64,000 bases of DNA. Origin: Candidula unifasciata. Lineage: Eukaryota; Mollusca; Gastropoda; Stylommatophora; Geomitridae. The stretch lies in contig CAJHNH020002446.1 in NCBI GenBank assembly GCA_905116865.2, forward strand, positions 195,001-259,000, given 5' to 3'. Below, piece after piece: positions 1 through 12,424 of this stretch. The stretch's first letter is position 1. Every line of letters starts with the position of its first letter. Made by a program: the position numbers and the translations under genes. The notes under the pieces were generated by a model. It was not told the origin of the DNA and made no database searches. It saw only the letters and a list, made by a program, of their open reading frames with translations.

Positions 1-840
1 AGAGAGCGAGAGAGAGAATGTTACACCTGTAAACGATTTTGAATTTAGAATGCAGAAGACGAATATTTGATATTGCTGGTTTGAGATAGGCTTTCTTTAG
101 ATATATCCATGTTGACGTCTGAGTCTGTTCAGGGTACTGGTAGGGTGTTTTTAATGATATCAAGTGTACGGGCACTGGCGATCATGTTTCTCTACATCTT
201 GCCATTTCCTGCATCACCTGTTGTTACGTGTGATCATGATAAGATAAAATACTGTCAAGAATCTTCTCTCNAAAAGATGGGCCGGGGGCCCTCACCGAGA
301 ACTGCCCAAAAGGTTTTGTTTTTTAAAAAAATACCTTTATGTCTCTTTCATCCACATCATTCCAACTCTACGTAGCCTAAACAAAGTTCATTTTAATTTC
401 GATTTATAAAAATATCATCATGTGAGATGAGGTTTTCATGATAGTTGAGTAATTGTGTACTTTAGTTCAAGTGGTCTTTGGTGAAATATTAGTTTACTTC
501 CGCTAACAAATATTTAAAATCACTTGATGGGAAGAGCTGCTTTTTAAGTAATGCAAGGAGAGGAGAACCAGTCGCAGGGGTTAAATGAGGCCACCTGGGA
601 TTATTTCCATATTGGGTGTATCCAGAAATGTGCTATGCATACCCCTTCGCCTACCTCCTGTGGATACAAGTAACAGAGCAACTTTCATTTCATGGAAACG
701 AGCCACTCGCTGTTGTTCTTGGCATCCAGGACTGTCTAGGATCAACGTAGCTTAGATAATAGTCCAGTTTCTCACGTGGCTGGGCATTGTTAAGGTTCAA
801 ACCCACACCCTCACTATATCAGTGTATTTACCCACGTGGG
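1..840. other. Unassigned non-coding stretch
   Basis: No gene, RNA or recognisable element is seen here apart from a short GA-rich run at the very start. Base 271 is an n, the only undetermined base noticed in the window, and it sits inside a chance open frame (109-375) that has no recognisable domain. Confidence 0.5.
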
Positions 841-1210
841 CGCGCGACACATTCTTTTGCAAAACCACATCTCTGAGGCCTCAAGAAATTGTTTGGCCTG
901 CCTACCGATTGTCCGGGACTCACGGCCATATGTTAAAACTGGACCTATATAGCAAGCAAGAATTATTTTTCTAGCCCTCGATGACAAAGATATATTGCAA
1001 AACTTTCATTTTATAAAATGCAGTTTTTGCCTGTCCTGTTGTGTTTCTTATCTCAGTAATGCATCTTCCAACAGTAATGCATCTTCCATCTGATGTTATC
1101 CATGTGCCCAGATACTTAAATGTATGTACTTGTCCCAAAATAAAACCATTGACTTGTATTACACTAAATACCGTTTATGAGCCAGTTCTCCTTGATGCTC
1201 TGATTGTCTA
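840..1210 (-). mobile_element. Non-LTR retrotransposon fragment (RT thumb/C-terminal region)
   Basis: The complementary strand encodes a decayed reverse-transcriptase C-terminal segment with a KYLGTW-like motif read through the phrase at 1080-1120. The same stretch recurs at about 15630-15950 with high similarity, so it is a dispersed LINE family. Stops and frameshifts show it is dead. Confidence 0.6.
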
Positions 1211-1219
1211 TTCACTTAC

Positions 1220-1385
1220 CGAGGGGCCAAAATGTTGAAAAATGTCGATCGTCCAGGGCCAGATGACTGGACGTCATCATAGAGAGATCATTAATACAAT
1301 TGACAGGTTATCAGCGGGCCATGCGCTTAACCTACGTGGGTCAGATTTGTTCCGCGGACCGCCAGTTGAAAGGTCATGTTAAGAT
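1220..1385 (+). repeat. Dispersed repeat, diverged copy
   Basis: It starts with the phrase gaggggccaaaatgttgaaa and continues through an agatcattaatac block. Both are shared with the two closely related copies at 32700-32840 and 34145-34285. Family identity is unknown. Confidence 0.5.
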
Positions 1386-1498
1386 GTCCGTGTTTTTCTT
1401 CTTTTTGCTTCTTAGTATTCTAAGAATCTTAAGAATTTTTCTGTAAAATTTTAGTTCAAAAGCCTCGATTCGCTCCCCTTTCTCCCTCCCCCCCCCCC

Positions 1499-1502
<4 letters not shown>

Positions 1503-1554
<52 letters not shown>

Positions 1555-1569
1555 TCTCTCTCTCTCTCT
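1503..1569. repeat. (CT)n microsatellite
   Basis: An almost uninterrupted CT dinucleotide run with a short CTAT interruption, preceded by a C homopolymer. Confidence 0.95.
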
Positions 1570-2209
1570 TCAGTGGTTGAGTAAGAGTCTGTGACTCACA
1601 TAAGTTGTCACGGGAAAGGTGCATTTTTGTATATGTTATATGCCGCTGGTGATGCATGGTACTAATGATATGGTAGATAACACGAACACATTATCCATCA
1701 CTTAAACATTAAAAAACTTCAAGTTCATTTAAAATATTCAGTAGCATGTTATCTAGCTGCACACACGCATTTATGAACATTGTAAAAGACAGTTGTGGAC
1801 AAAATGAAACCAGATTTCAAAAATATTTTCATTGTGCTAGTTCGTTCCTGTTACTGAGCGCTTACCCGATACATCCAGTTTTGGTAATTGTTCATTTATC
1901 TGTTTGATAATCCTGCCCTGTTGTGCTGGAGGCGACAGAATCTTCCCCGCCGTTGTGACTTTCTCATCGTTGTTCATGCATTCCATGGTAGGTAGGTGGA
2001 GTTCCGTCTGCTAAAACACTCAGAAATGAAATGTCAGGGAAGGAATCCTCTTTTTCTGCCATAGTTGCCGTGTCAGATTATGTTTATGTTGATTCAACAG
2101 ATCAACGTGTATAACCCATAAGTGCTCCGTTCTTCTTTTAAGTGAAGCCTGAGTCGAAAGAATCTCAGCCCAGTGCATGAATTCCGTAGCACCGGCGAGG
2201 AACCTGAAA

Positions 2210-2450
2210 TACTTTGTGTAGATTGTTAACTCCAAATGTTGCCCAGGCAGCGCCGTTAGGCCATTCTTATCGATTTTCAACTTCCAAGGGATTGCGCAGC
2301 AATACACACGAGCGTCCGGTCGTACTACCCAGAGACCAGGGGGGAATTACTAGAAGTCCACGTCAACAAAATTCCAGCCTTTACCGGGGCTTGAACCCAG
2401 GACCCCTAGCACTCGATGCGGACACCATGCTTCGAGACCACCACCCCCCC
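2210..2450 (-). repeat. tRNA-derived SINE-like element, minus orientation
   Basis: The complement of the segment near 2385-2410 carries a B-box-like motif (gggttcaagcccc). This is typical of the tRNA head of a SINE, with the element body extending towards lower coordinates. The boundaries are approximate. Confidence 0.45.
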
Positions 2451-2924
2451 CCCCCTTTTCCTCATCCCCTGTGTCAGATTAATTATCAACCCGATACCTA
2501 ATTTGATGTGTGTGGTTTATAGTGCGTCGACTTATTTTTTTAAAAAATAAGATACTGCTTTTATTTGCAGACGACATATTCGAAACCAGCTCTTATCAAT
2601 TGCGTTTTGTTGTTTATATTGTCATGTAGTGCTGCTTATTTCCCGGCCACACCGTGTGTGTCGACTGATGCCTGTCTTAAAAGGAAGTTTACCTTTAATT
2701 CTGAATTTTGTGGCTTCAGTTTAAGACTCATTCTTTTTTGTTTGCGCGTGCAGGTTTCAGAAAAAAATGCCACTTGACTTGAGCTACAGAGCGTTGTGCT
2801 TTCTGCGGAAGGAACAAAAATAGCTGCTATTTGAAGAGATACTGGGCCATATGGAATCAGATTTCGCAGCTCAGTTAGTCCTTCCGCCTTAGAATTTTTG
2901 AATTTGTTTTCTTGCCTACGTTTT

Positions 2925-3235
2925 ACTTCTTGGCTCCTGTCACAACGAGATTGTTTTCCATGTTTGATGCACGACTAATGTGACACAGGTTATCGGCTTC
3001 CATGTCAGGTTTCATGCGCTGGTTACTGTCACACATCCATTTTTTTCTGTGTCGCATGACCAATTTGACAGTTGCTACTATCTTCCATGTCAGGTTTTCA
3101 TTTGCTGCCCCATATTTTCCGACTGTTTTCAGTGTCACACGACTGGTGTAACAAGTGCTACAATTTTCCATGTCAAGTTTTTATGTGCTGTTTTCCGTGT
3201 CACATGTCCAACATTACAGGTTTTCGCTTGTTTGA
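2925..3235. repeat. Degenerate tandem repeat 3' of GPCR 1
   Basis: The phrase ttccatgtcaggttt and the phrase tgtcacacgact alternate several times with imperfect spacing. Open frames on both strands here come from the repeat and not from a gene. It lies just beyond the stop codon of the GPCR and could be in its 3' untranslated region. Confidence 0.5.
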
Positions 3236-3241
3236 CTCCCA

Positions 3242-4084
3242 TCACAATGTTGTAGTTTGTTGCGAGATCACGTCGGCATGTTTTGAGGATATAGATGCCC
3301 GATAGGAACTGTTGGTAAAACCCGCCAGACTGGTGCTTGAGCCTTCAGAACTAAAGCAGCAACCGGTGTCTTGGATAAATTCCACAAACTCCATCACTCT
3401 GCTGCGTGGATGTAGAATCGCCTGAGTGTGATCCATGTCGACTTGGATATCTCCATGGCTGCTGAAGTTATTATATTCACATAGTGGATTGCTGAAAGAT
3501 ATAGGGGTCACATCGCTGTGTTTTTGGTCCATTCTCATCTGCCTTCTTTTCTTTAGACGTTTGAATATAGAACTCCCTGAAATGCGGCTGCTGATAAGAT
3601 CGTAAGCTTGAAATGTCCTTCCCATCTGTAAAACTGAACTGAGTAGGGACTTCGTCATGAACAGAGGTATGAAGTATATAACAGCAAAGTCTCGATTCGT
3701 GAAGTCCGATAGAAGACACTGTGAGCATGTTAGGACTATGTAAATAAAGAAAGGTAAGTAGCAGCATAACCACAGGACGGATTCTAAGATGATTGTTCCG
3801 TGAAAATACGTATAGTTTTGAATCTCAACCATCCGGCTCGAGAAACAGTTGAAGTCTAGCTTAGGTAGCGTGTGGAAGTGCCTGACCGACACGATACATG
3901 CTGTGCACACAGCCAGGCATATACCAGCGATGCAGCCATTGAAGAAGAGGTAGTGCCATGTGAAAAAGCTGAAGAAGCGGACGGTGTCCTTTTCGTGGTT
4001 CCAGCCGATGAGGGGTAGAAAGCCGACTATAAAGGCTACGTTCCACATGAGCAGCATGCTAGTGATGACTGTGTCTTTGTCCAC
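3242..4084 (-). CDS. Rhodopsin-like GPCR, exon 2 (TM4 to C-terminus)
   Basis: This is the last coding exon of a class A seven-transmembrane receptor. The protein begins just after an acceptor reading tttctgtttaaacag, in phase 0 with the exon ending at 7878, and runs 280 residues to a stop. TM4 carries LPLIGWN, a hallmark shared by cannabinoid, EDG/S1P/LPA and related receptors. TM5 follows (GCIAGICLAVCTACIV), then a short third loop, a TM6 with LCCYLPFF instead of CWxP, and a TM7 (FAVIYFIPLF...) that has no NPxxY. After TM7 come a basic stretch (KRLKKRRQ) and a Ser-rich tail of about 120 residues. The tail holds two vicinal cysteines in GCCFSS, possibly for palmitoylation. Missing micro-switch motifs suggest atypical signalling. 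The open frame is intact, so it need not be a pseudogene. Ligand unknown. Confidence 0.82.
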   Translation of the reverse strand: MDKDTVITSMLLMWNVAFIVGFLPLIGWNHEKDTVRFFSFFTWHYLFFNGCIAGICLAVCTACIVSVRHFHTLPKLDFNCFSSRMVEIQNYTYFHGTIILESVLWLCCYLPFFIYIVLTCSQCLLSDFTNRDFAVIYFIPLFMTKSLLSSVLQMGRTFQAYDLISSRISGSSIFKRLKKRRQMRMDQKHSDVTPISFSNPLCEYNNFSSHGDIQVDMDHTQAILHPRSRVMEFVEFIQDTGCCFSSEGSSTSLAGFTNSSYRASISSKHADVISQQTTTL

Positions 4085-4185
4085 CTGTTTAAACAGAAAC
4101 ATACGTTTTCACATCAAGGCATCGACTCGTTCATATTTTCATGGAATATGAAGTTTATGTAAGCTACTCATAAATTGGGGAGCCG

Positions 4186-4485
4186 TCGTGGTTTAGCGGC
4201 TAGACTCTCGCCTGCGGATCAGAAGGTCTACTTTCGAGTCCGAACGAACCCGGGGGGGGGGGGGGGTGGGGTGTCTTCTCTTCAAAAACTTCAAAAATGG
4301 CCTTGACTGTCAGTTCGACTTAGTTTTGAGTGGGTACCAGGTAAAGTCTTTATAAGTAAAGGCGGCTGGCGTGGTGTTAACAACATCATCTCTAGAGTGC
4401 TGAGTGGTCTATACAATAGAGGTCTAGCACCATATGCTCCATACGACTGAAGGCGTGGAAAAGGGTCGTTTTCTTTACACGCAGA
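4186..4485 (+). repeat. tRNA-derived SINE, family S1
   Basis: The head has an A-box-like tggtttagcggctaga and a B-box-like tttcgagtccg. A poly-G run follows, then a conserved body (aaatggccttgactg; gtgggtaccaggtaaag; ggtctagc). The same head and body recur in at least nine other places in this window. It lies in the GPCR 1 intron. Confidence 0.75.
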
Positions 4486-4489
4486 TAGA

Positions 4490-5790
<1,301 letters not shown>

Positions 5791-5959
5791 CACCTGACCC
5801 TCTCATTCCCTTCCTACCTCGCTTCTCTCCTGGTGAATGTCTTGCACGAGTACTAGGTTTTGTCGCTCAGTGTACGTATATAAGAGGGAGGGTAAGGTGG
5901 GGGTTGAGTATTAAAAGCTTGTAAAATATTTGTTACAGGGGCTATTTCTTTGTCACATA

Positions 5960-6500
5960 CTTTAAGGCACGCCCCCATCAAGCAGTCCTACACACACAAC
6001 ACACACGCACGCACACACACTTTAGACGAAGGTAGGAACATGCCATTGATGTTCTGTAATCAACATTGCGTCTGTGTTATTGGAGACGAGCGTTTTTAGA
6101 ATGTTTCTCTTGTGGCGCATTCTCGTCTCTGTTTATTTCTTCTCGACGCCTGCCCCTGCCCAGTCTCCCGTAATGAACACACTACTAACGCATTTGAATT
6201 CCCATTTGTTATGCTTTGCTTTGCATCCTTCTTCTTATTTTCGTCGTCGTCTTCCTACTCCTTGCAATCCCCTGAAACGCATCCTTCGCATTGCTCCTCC
6301 TCGTCCTTCTTCTTCCTCATTCTTCTTCCTGTCCTCCTGCTTACACTTCCTCACTTTTCTTTTCCTCCTTTCCTTCTCTTTTATTCCCTCATTTACCTCG
6401 TCATTCTTCTCGATCCTCAAGAGATAAGGTGGTAATATTGATGCCCCTTTTTGCTATCCAGCAACATCTTCAAGTCTTGTCAAGTTTGTGCCCAATGTTG
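5960..6500. repeat. Simple-sequence and pyrimidine-rich tract
   Basis: A CA/CG run at 5990-6020 is followed by a long CTT/CCT-rich pyrimidine tract at 6220-6420. The overlapping open frames have low-complexity translations and are rejected as genes. Confidence 0.6.
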
Positions 6501-6524
6501 CTGATTCCCGTTTTCGTTCTCTTG

Positions 6525-6660
6525 ATGCGCGAGTACGCGATTGTGTATATTTTGTCTTACTGGACTGAATATTAATGGAAGAACAATAGTCTAAGATACG
6601 CGGATAACACAGTGCTACTAGAAGAAAAGCAAGCAGGAATTCGGGATTTATTCGTCATTA
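6525..6660 (+). mobile_element. Non-LTR retrotransposon RT fragment
   Basis: Near 6590-6640 the plus strand reads SLRYADNTVLL, a reverse-transcriptase palm motif in which the second catalytic aspartate of YADD has become asparagine. Only a short piece of the element remains. Confidence 0.55.
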
Positions 6661-6694
6661 TACTCTCTCCTAATATCCTAGTCACTATAGGAGA

Positions 6695-6990
6695 TACCCT
6701 GTGTGGGTTCCGGGGCCCTATTATACGGAAAATAAGAATAGACCCCCTGTCTACCCAAAGGCATGTCGTAAGAGTCGACTAATTGGGGGCTTCCTTTAAA
6801 GTCAGAGTGCATCTGCCTGAGAGGCAAGGAACCAACAGTCCGCATACAAATTAGTCAGATCTGTCAAACGGGTTCACACGCAACAGTCAAGTTCTGGAAC
6901 GGGACTGCAGTCCAGAAGTAGACGAACAACCTGAACTTTCCGCCGGAGTTTACAGCCGGTGAATGCGAAGAAGAAGACTATAGGAGATGT
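6695..6990 (+). repeat. Dispersed SINE-like repeat, family S3
   Basis: It contains the signature gcatgtcgtaagagtcgact, then a ctgcctgagaggcaaggaac block, and ends in a GAAGAAGA tail. The same order is found at 20275, 22900 (truncated) and twice at 61175-61700. No protein is encoded. Confidence 0.65.
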
Positions 6991-7479
6991 ATCTTTCCTG
7001 ATTGTATTTACAACAGGCATATCTATAGGGTGCCGAGGATTGCCGGAATGGCTGTGTTTCAGTACACCCCTCCCGGTTATCAGTGTTGTGCTTTCCGTTG
7101 ATCAGTACCAGGCTGTCCGTGCAATTATTTTCTTCTTCAGCCCTGCGTTTCTCACTTAGCACAGACCCTCGGCAGACTCGTGCCAAGTCGTCCTATCATT
7201 TGTCATTGCGTTACTATATTATAACTAGTTTCGTCCTTTTTAGGACGAAATTTTTTGTAATTTGAAGCCCTACTCTGGCTTTTGCCAGGGGCCGCAATAT
7301 AGGCAGGTCATACATATGGCCAAATGTCTGAACGCGGTTTCTGGGACCTCTCCACGGCGCACCTCATCCGCATGGTGGCACTTTGTGTCATCGGGTGTTT
7401 ATCGCCTGTGTGATGTCCTGGTGGGGTAGAAAGTCAGTCAGTCAGTCATTGCGTGCGGCTCACTAAAAGTCCTCTTGTC

Positions 7480-7745
7480 TTTTGTCACCTCCCTGGGTAA
7501 ATAGGGTCAAGTCGGATACCCGGACTCCTTTCTGCATGGTTCGTGCCGCTTCTTGCATTCCATGTTTTGTTTGGATTAGTATTTCTTGTTTCATCTTTAG
7601 ATTTGTTCAAAGTTGGCTTTGGCTGCTAAACATTTTTAAGGGATGGGGTAGTCAATCCCACAATCACCCCTGCCCCAAGTCGCCTCTTACGACATGCTTG
7701 ATATGGTGCACTGTTACCATACTCAGCTTCTTCTGAGATCCCCGG
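7480..7745 (-). repeat. SINE-like repeat related to S3, reversed
   Basis: It includes the complement of the S3 signature (cgcctcttacgacatgctt) near 7680 and ends near gagatccccggtacacg. It lies in the GPCR 1 intron close to exon 1. Confidence 0.45.
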
Positions 7746-7877
7746 TACACGCCTTCCGGTCGTGCTTCTAGTTAGACACTAAATACAGTTTAACGAATCG
7801 TGTATTTGTAGAGGACAGGAACAACTGTGTTATACATGCTGTCGCTTACATGAACTCACATGCTTGAAGATATTTAC

Positions 7878-8411
7878 CTGTTTGTACTGGAGAGGTCTTG
7901 CTAACTTCAGATAGCAGTCCAAGTTAATGAATATCAAAGACATCGTGGAAGCCAAGGAAGCGGTGAAGAACAGACTTTCGGGCAAGAAAAAGTTGATGTT
8001 CAGCTGCTCAATAAACAATAACATTGTCATCTTGGACGTGCCGTAGATTGACATGAGTATGTCAGAGACATACAAACTGCGGAGGAACACAAACGTGACA
8101 CTCCGGTAACTGTTCATCCAGTGTGTAGCTAGGAGGACCGACGTGCTGCAGAGCGATACCAGCACACAGAAACTCAACGTCAACGCGATGGAGCTTCCCT
8201 TGAACATGGCATTTATGTGGTGTCTGCTGGCAGCATCATTCATGTGTGTCCCTAGTATGGTTTCTGTGTGCAGAGGTAGCGAGGAGTTGGTCGTCCATGA
8301 GTAGTTGACCTCGTTGAGGCTGTAATTATAAGCCTGGTCGGGACTTGTTGGACAAAGTGATGCACCGCTACATGGCATGGTTTGTGTTTGAATTAGGACA
8401 GTTTCCCACAC
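7878..8411 (-). CDS. Rhodopsin-like GPCR, exon 1 (N-terminus to TM3)
   Basis: This is the first coding exon of the receptor completed by the exon at 4084-3242. The start is the ATG at 8411, giving an extracellular N-terminus of about 65 residues with three N-glycosylation sequons (NYS, NYS, NSS). TM1 is near residues 71-96, TM2 near 104-130 (FLRSLYVSDILMS), and TM3 includes SLIFINLDCYLKLARPLQY. The DRY motif is replaced by DCY. The LARPLQY second-loop start is typical of cannabinoid, EDG, adenosine and melanocortin-type receptors. The exon ends at a good donor (cag followed by gtaaat) in phase 0, matching exon 2. The intron is 3793 bases. Together they encode about 458 residues, a normal class A length. 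An upstream non-coding exon is possible but not seen. Confidence 0.82.
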
Positions 8412-9474
8412 AGCGTTAAAACATGCGGTGAGACGCCTATAGTTTTCGAGTTTCAGCCAGTTGTTTCAGTCCACAGATGTGATGCCAATTTTCGCTGTTA
8501 TCATTAAATATTTAATAAATATTCGAGGTATTTCGGGAATCTCCGTGACAAATTGATTTCGCCCATTCGCTTCGGCCTCCGAAGGTCGTGGATGTGATTG
8601 ATACTGTCCTTCCTTTCACAAGTACGCATGCTTTGGCGATTCATGGAGATCTTCAGTGGTGTTTCTTGCTTTGTGCGACCACTGTAGGCTGGCGACCAAT
8701 TATTATGTGGACTGAGACCGACTAATGTGAACCACTTCGGTACACCGAAGTCATCATTTTTTCATTTGAACTGTGCTGCCATGTCGCAGACGTGAGTTAG
8801 TCATGACAAGATTCGAGTGGACTTCTTTCTTAAGAAAGTCAACTGCTCATTTTTTTTTTTAATTGTGTCCCTTGCTGGGAATGAAACTGACAACAAATAC
8901 ACATCACCTCTGTAGCACCAGATACTTGTTACATGGCCTTTACATCTCACTATTTAGGTGGTCGGTTATTGACTACGAGACTCGAACATGGAGTGAAAAC
9001 AGTTAAACGCGTTTGGCATTGCTTGATATAAAACAGTTGATTTATAGTCTGTAGTTACTATACTAATAACGAATCTTCAGTGAACTTTGTATAGTCACGA
9101 GTAAATAATTTACACAAATGCACATATTGAAAGCGAGGTTTATCCAGCCAGTAAGAAAACGAAAATATGTATTTATTTATCTGTCTGCAAGCCTAAGTTC
9201 TCTCCGACATCACACGCGTCTCTCCGCTAGTACACGGGTCGCGCGTGCGGTAGTCTGAACTAATGTTGGCGCTCAGCAAAACGGTGGGAAAACTTTGCCT
9301 TGTTATTTACCTGTCCACTTCCTGTATAGTTATGATTACGGATACAGCTGTTTGCCCAGTGACAGCCGTCATATTTTTTCTGCCAATTGGCTCTGTGTCT
9401 CGAGTTACGCTACACTGTATGCGCTGTTTGAGTGTGTGAACATGGCGTTACAAGTCCTAATTGCAAACTGTTGA
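8412..9474. other. Upstream region of GPCR 1, unassigned
   Basis: No coding exon is recognised. A CG-richer patch at about 9205-9260 and an attggc CCAAT-like sequence near 9385 might belong to a promoter, but no core elements can be assigned. The area lies between GPCR 1 (leftward) and the visible part of the Tudor gene (rightward). Confidence 0.35.
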
Positions 9475-9696
9475 TTGAAAAAAAAAATGGCTAATGTTGT
9501 TCTTGATCCTAATGCTCATGGGTTGTCTCCCCCAGCAGCCCAATGCCATTTTTTAGGAAGGGCAGGTCCTTTACGGCCCATAGTCGGGAACGAAATCAAT
9601 CCACAAAAAAGAAGAAATAGAAGATCCCTACCTCCTTATACAACAATACCGACATGTTTAAACAGTGCTGTAGAAGAAAGAATCAGTATCAGTTAA
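9475..9696 (+). CDS. Unidentified small open reading frame
   Basis: An ATG at 9487 opens a frame of about 70 residues that is rich in Pro, Asn and basic residues (for example KRRNRRS). It has no domain I recognise and no clear donor. It could be a first exon of the Tudor gene, the degraded 5' part of the LINE whose reverse transcriptase lies at 10310, or chance. No function is proposed. Confidence 0.2.
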   Translation: MKKKMANVVLDPNAHGLSPPAAQCHFLGRAGPLRPIVGNEINPQKRRNRRSLPPYTTIPTCLNSAVEERISIS

Positions 9697-9884
9697 AACG
9701 TCTTATGACAACAAGACATCATGGAACCAAAAGAAACCATATCGGAACCAGTCCTTCACAATAAAGATCGCAAATATAGAAGCCACGAGGAGCTGAAAAG
9801 TTTGAACGCGATCGAATTAGTCATTTTTGTTTTCTTCAAAGAGCAGCAGCTTTACTGCTAAACTGTCATGGGCCAGTGTTGACG

Positions 9885-10065
9885 TCTGTGGCTTAGGCGT
9901 TGCTGCCGCGCTTCGTAATTCCGAGGTACCCAGCTGTGGCTAGTTCTGCAGCAGACCAGTTTGCGTTGATTTCGACAGTGGTGTCGAGAGCCGTCCTTTC
10001 AAGACGCAATGGCAAACTACAGAACGTAAAATGGCCTTGTAAAACTAACCAATTAAACACAAAAA
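9885..10065 (+). repeat. tRNA-derived SINE, family S2
   Basis: It has the gtctgtggcttaggcgttg head and the body phrase gcaatggcaaactac near the end. It matches the copy at 44305-44505, which has a perfect B-box, and the reversed copy at 62430-62650. Confidence 0.65.
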
Positions 10066-10309
10066 TATGTGATTAATTATGCTGTTTTCTGAAAATGATA
10101 TGCAGCTAATCCTTTTTTTTTTATTTTAAATGGACTAGTAGAGTTTGTAACTTTTGTAGACAGCTATAGAAGTTATTCCTTGTATTCGAGACTACAGAAG
10201 AGAAGGTGGCTTAGGGTTCGATAAATGTGCAAACAGTGATGAACTAATTATGTTATTGTAGAAAATTGCTGGGTTGTGCGTATACAAATATATATGTGTA
10301 TAGATATAT

Positions 10310-11385
10310 ATATATATATTTGGCCTTATGTTGATGCCCTATTAGTGTACCGCCAAGGCAAGGATAGGGGCAGAATTGTAGAGGAACATCATAAGTAACT
10401 AGAACTAGAACGCATAGCAAATTGGTGCCAAACCTCCGAAGCGCAGATTAACCATGCAAAAGTGACTGCAATTTTTTTTGTGGAACAACCACACAATACA
10501 CACAATAACAACCATGTGTGATGGTGAAGAGATAGCAAGGATTGAATTTGTAAAATACCAAAACAAGGCCAGTCTTGGTTGGGTCGGTCAGAGACAGTAC
10601 TTCAGCAGATGATTTCCCTGCAAGACATAAACCGTGGAGAGCAATGGATACACATACCAAATGAATACAAGCTGTACTTTGTAGTGGTTATCATCCTGAC
10701 AAGACAGTACCGTGGTTTGGCACCACCAATAGTTGAAGTAAAAGCATCACACATCACAGAAAGATACTGTTATATATACATATGGTTCTGTAATTCGCTA
10801 GAAACAAAGTGCATGGGCTTTCATGGCAAGAACCAAAGGGAAAGTCATCACAAAAAAAAGATGGTGGAGCCTTTGCTTCTACCACCAGCAACAGGACTAT
10901 GGAGGTTATGCCTGTGACAAAGGCTCTAGAATGGCTGAAAACTCAGGAATTCACCAATGCATGTTTGTTTGTTCAGCAACTCAGTGAGCATGTTCCAGAA
11001 GATCAAGGCAGGGTAGAGTTGCTCCATCTGGTACAGCAAACATGATTTCACAAAATCACCTTCATTTTTGTCCCAGGGTATGCTGGTGTGAAAGGCAATG
11101 AGAGAGCATATGCTGTGGCTGGCAGTGGGACTATCAGGAATGGGCCGTCTATGGACAGGAAGGACATCATCAATGCCATACAAGATGCTAAATGCTGTGA
11201 GGCTTTCATTTTCCTGGAATATGATTTTTCACTGAATAGGCTTTGTGACCTGGGTTTACCAGTTGGACCAGCGAGACAGGAAAACCATATGGGAGCCACC
11301 CGTCGTTACATCAGCCAGAACGGAATGGGAGTTGTTAACCTAAAAGAGAGAGAGACATACTCAAGGGGAAATTGGAGCACTAATG
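10310..11385 (+). mobile_element. Decayed LINE: RT C-terminus plus RNase H domain
   Basis: In broken frames the plus strand encodes a YVDALLVYR-type reverse-transcriptase segment (10320-10360), then WCQT and QINHAKVTA blocks. It continues into an RNase H domain (AFASTTSNRTMEV near 10870-10910, then VPGYAGVKGNERA at 11070-11110) and a C-terminal MDRKDIINAIQDA block. Elements of the I/Jockey-like group with an RNase H domain have this order. Multiple stops and frameshifts make it inactive. It lies upstream of the first recognised Tudor exon. Confidence 0.75.
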
Positions 11386-11386
11386 A

Positions 11387-11920
11387 TCATGTTCAATGTG
11401 TGATAGAGATGATCTTTAAAATAAACAATATAGATGACCCATGACTCATGTTCAATGTGTGATAGAGATGATCTTTAAAATAAACAATATAGACGGCCCA
11501 TGGCTCATGTTCAATGTGTGATAAAGATGATCTTTAAAATAAACAATATAGACGACTCATGTTCAATGTGTGATAGAGATGATCTTTAAAATAAACAATA
11601 TAGACCCATGACTCATGTTCAATGTGTGATAGAGACGATCATTAAAATAAACACTATAGACGGCCCATGGCTCATGTTCAATGTGCGATAGAGATGATCT
11701 TTAAAATAAACACTATAGACGGCCCATGACTCATGTTCATTGTGTGATTGAGATGATCTTTAAAATAAACAATATAGACGGCCCATGGCTCATGTTCAAT
11801 GTGTGATAGAGATGATCTTTAAAATAAACACTATAGACGGCCCATGGCTCATGTTCAATGTGTGATAGAGATGATCTTTAAAATAAACACTATAGACGGC
11901 CCATGATTCATGTTCATATG
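11387..11920. repeat. 59-bp minisatellite, about 9 copies
   Basis: The unit runs from catgttcaatgtgtgataga through gatgatctttaaaataaac to a gacggcccatggct end. It starts exactly where the LINE 3' end stops. Copies differ by a few bases. Confidence 0.9.
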
Positions 11921-12039
11921 AAAACAGGAAAATTAGTCTAGATTTTCCTGTACGACCAGTGGTGGTGATTATGCTCTTCATTGCGGACTGTCAGTTCAGA
12001 GTTTACTTGTCTGTTTATTTCATCTTTTCTTAATTGTTG

Positions 12040-12420
12040 CCTCTTTCTGATGTGAATCTAGTGGACTGTTAATCAGGTCGGTGCCACCATTGTTTTATGG
12101 TGCTTGCATTAGCAAGTCTATCGGCCACCTTATTTCCTACTGGATCACCATGACCAGGGCAAACAACTGTCGTTATGGAGTAGCATGCAATAAAGTTGTG
12201 TCTTACTGTTCTGTCTAGGATGTCTCATCTATCAACAAAGTAGTTTTCAGTGTCTCCAGAACAGACAAGACGTCAATGAAAATCACTGCATCAAATAGTT
12301 TTTGCTCCACTTATTGACAGTATTGAGGGCATATGTCAGTTGCTTGGTCACTGACTCTTGGCTAAAGCCCTTTTCTTTCTAAGCATCCTACAGCTCAAAG
12401 GAGATTCTAGCTGGGTTCGT
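12040..12420 (-). mobile_element. Decayed LINE RNase H fragment, minus orientation
   Basis: The complement encodes, in broken frames, a NTVNKWSK block, a sequence like FIDVLSVLETLK, then PGHGDPVGNKVADRLA. The last is the conserved end of a LINE RNase H domain. Confidence 0.6.
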
Positions 12421-12424
12421 CTGG

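Noticed and set aside
6074..6435. Overlapping open frames of 107-117 residues
   Set aside because: They cover a pyrimidine-rich tract and translate to Ser/Phe/Leu-rich low complexity with no motif.
7230..7260. Small hairpin (cgtcctttttaggacg) as a terminator
   Set aside because: Intrinsic terminators do not apply to this kind of genome, and no gene ends there.
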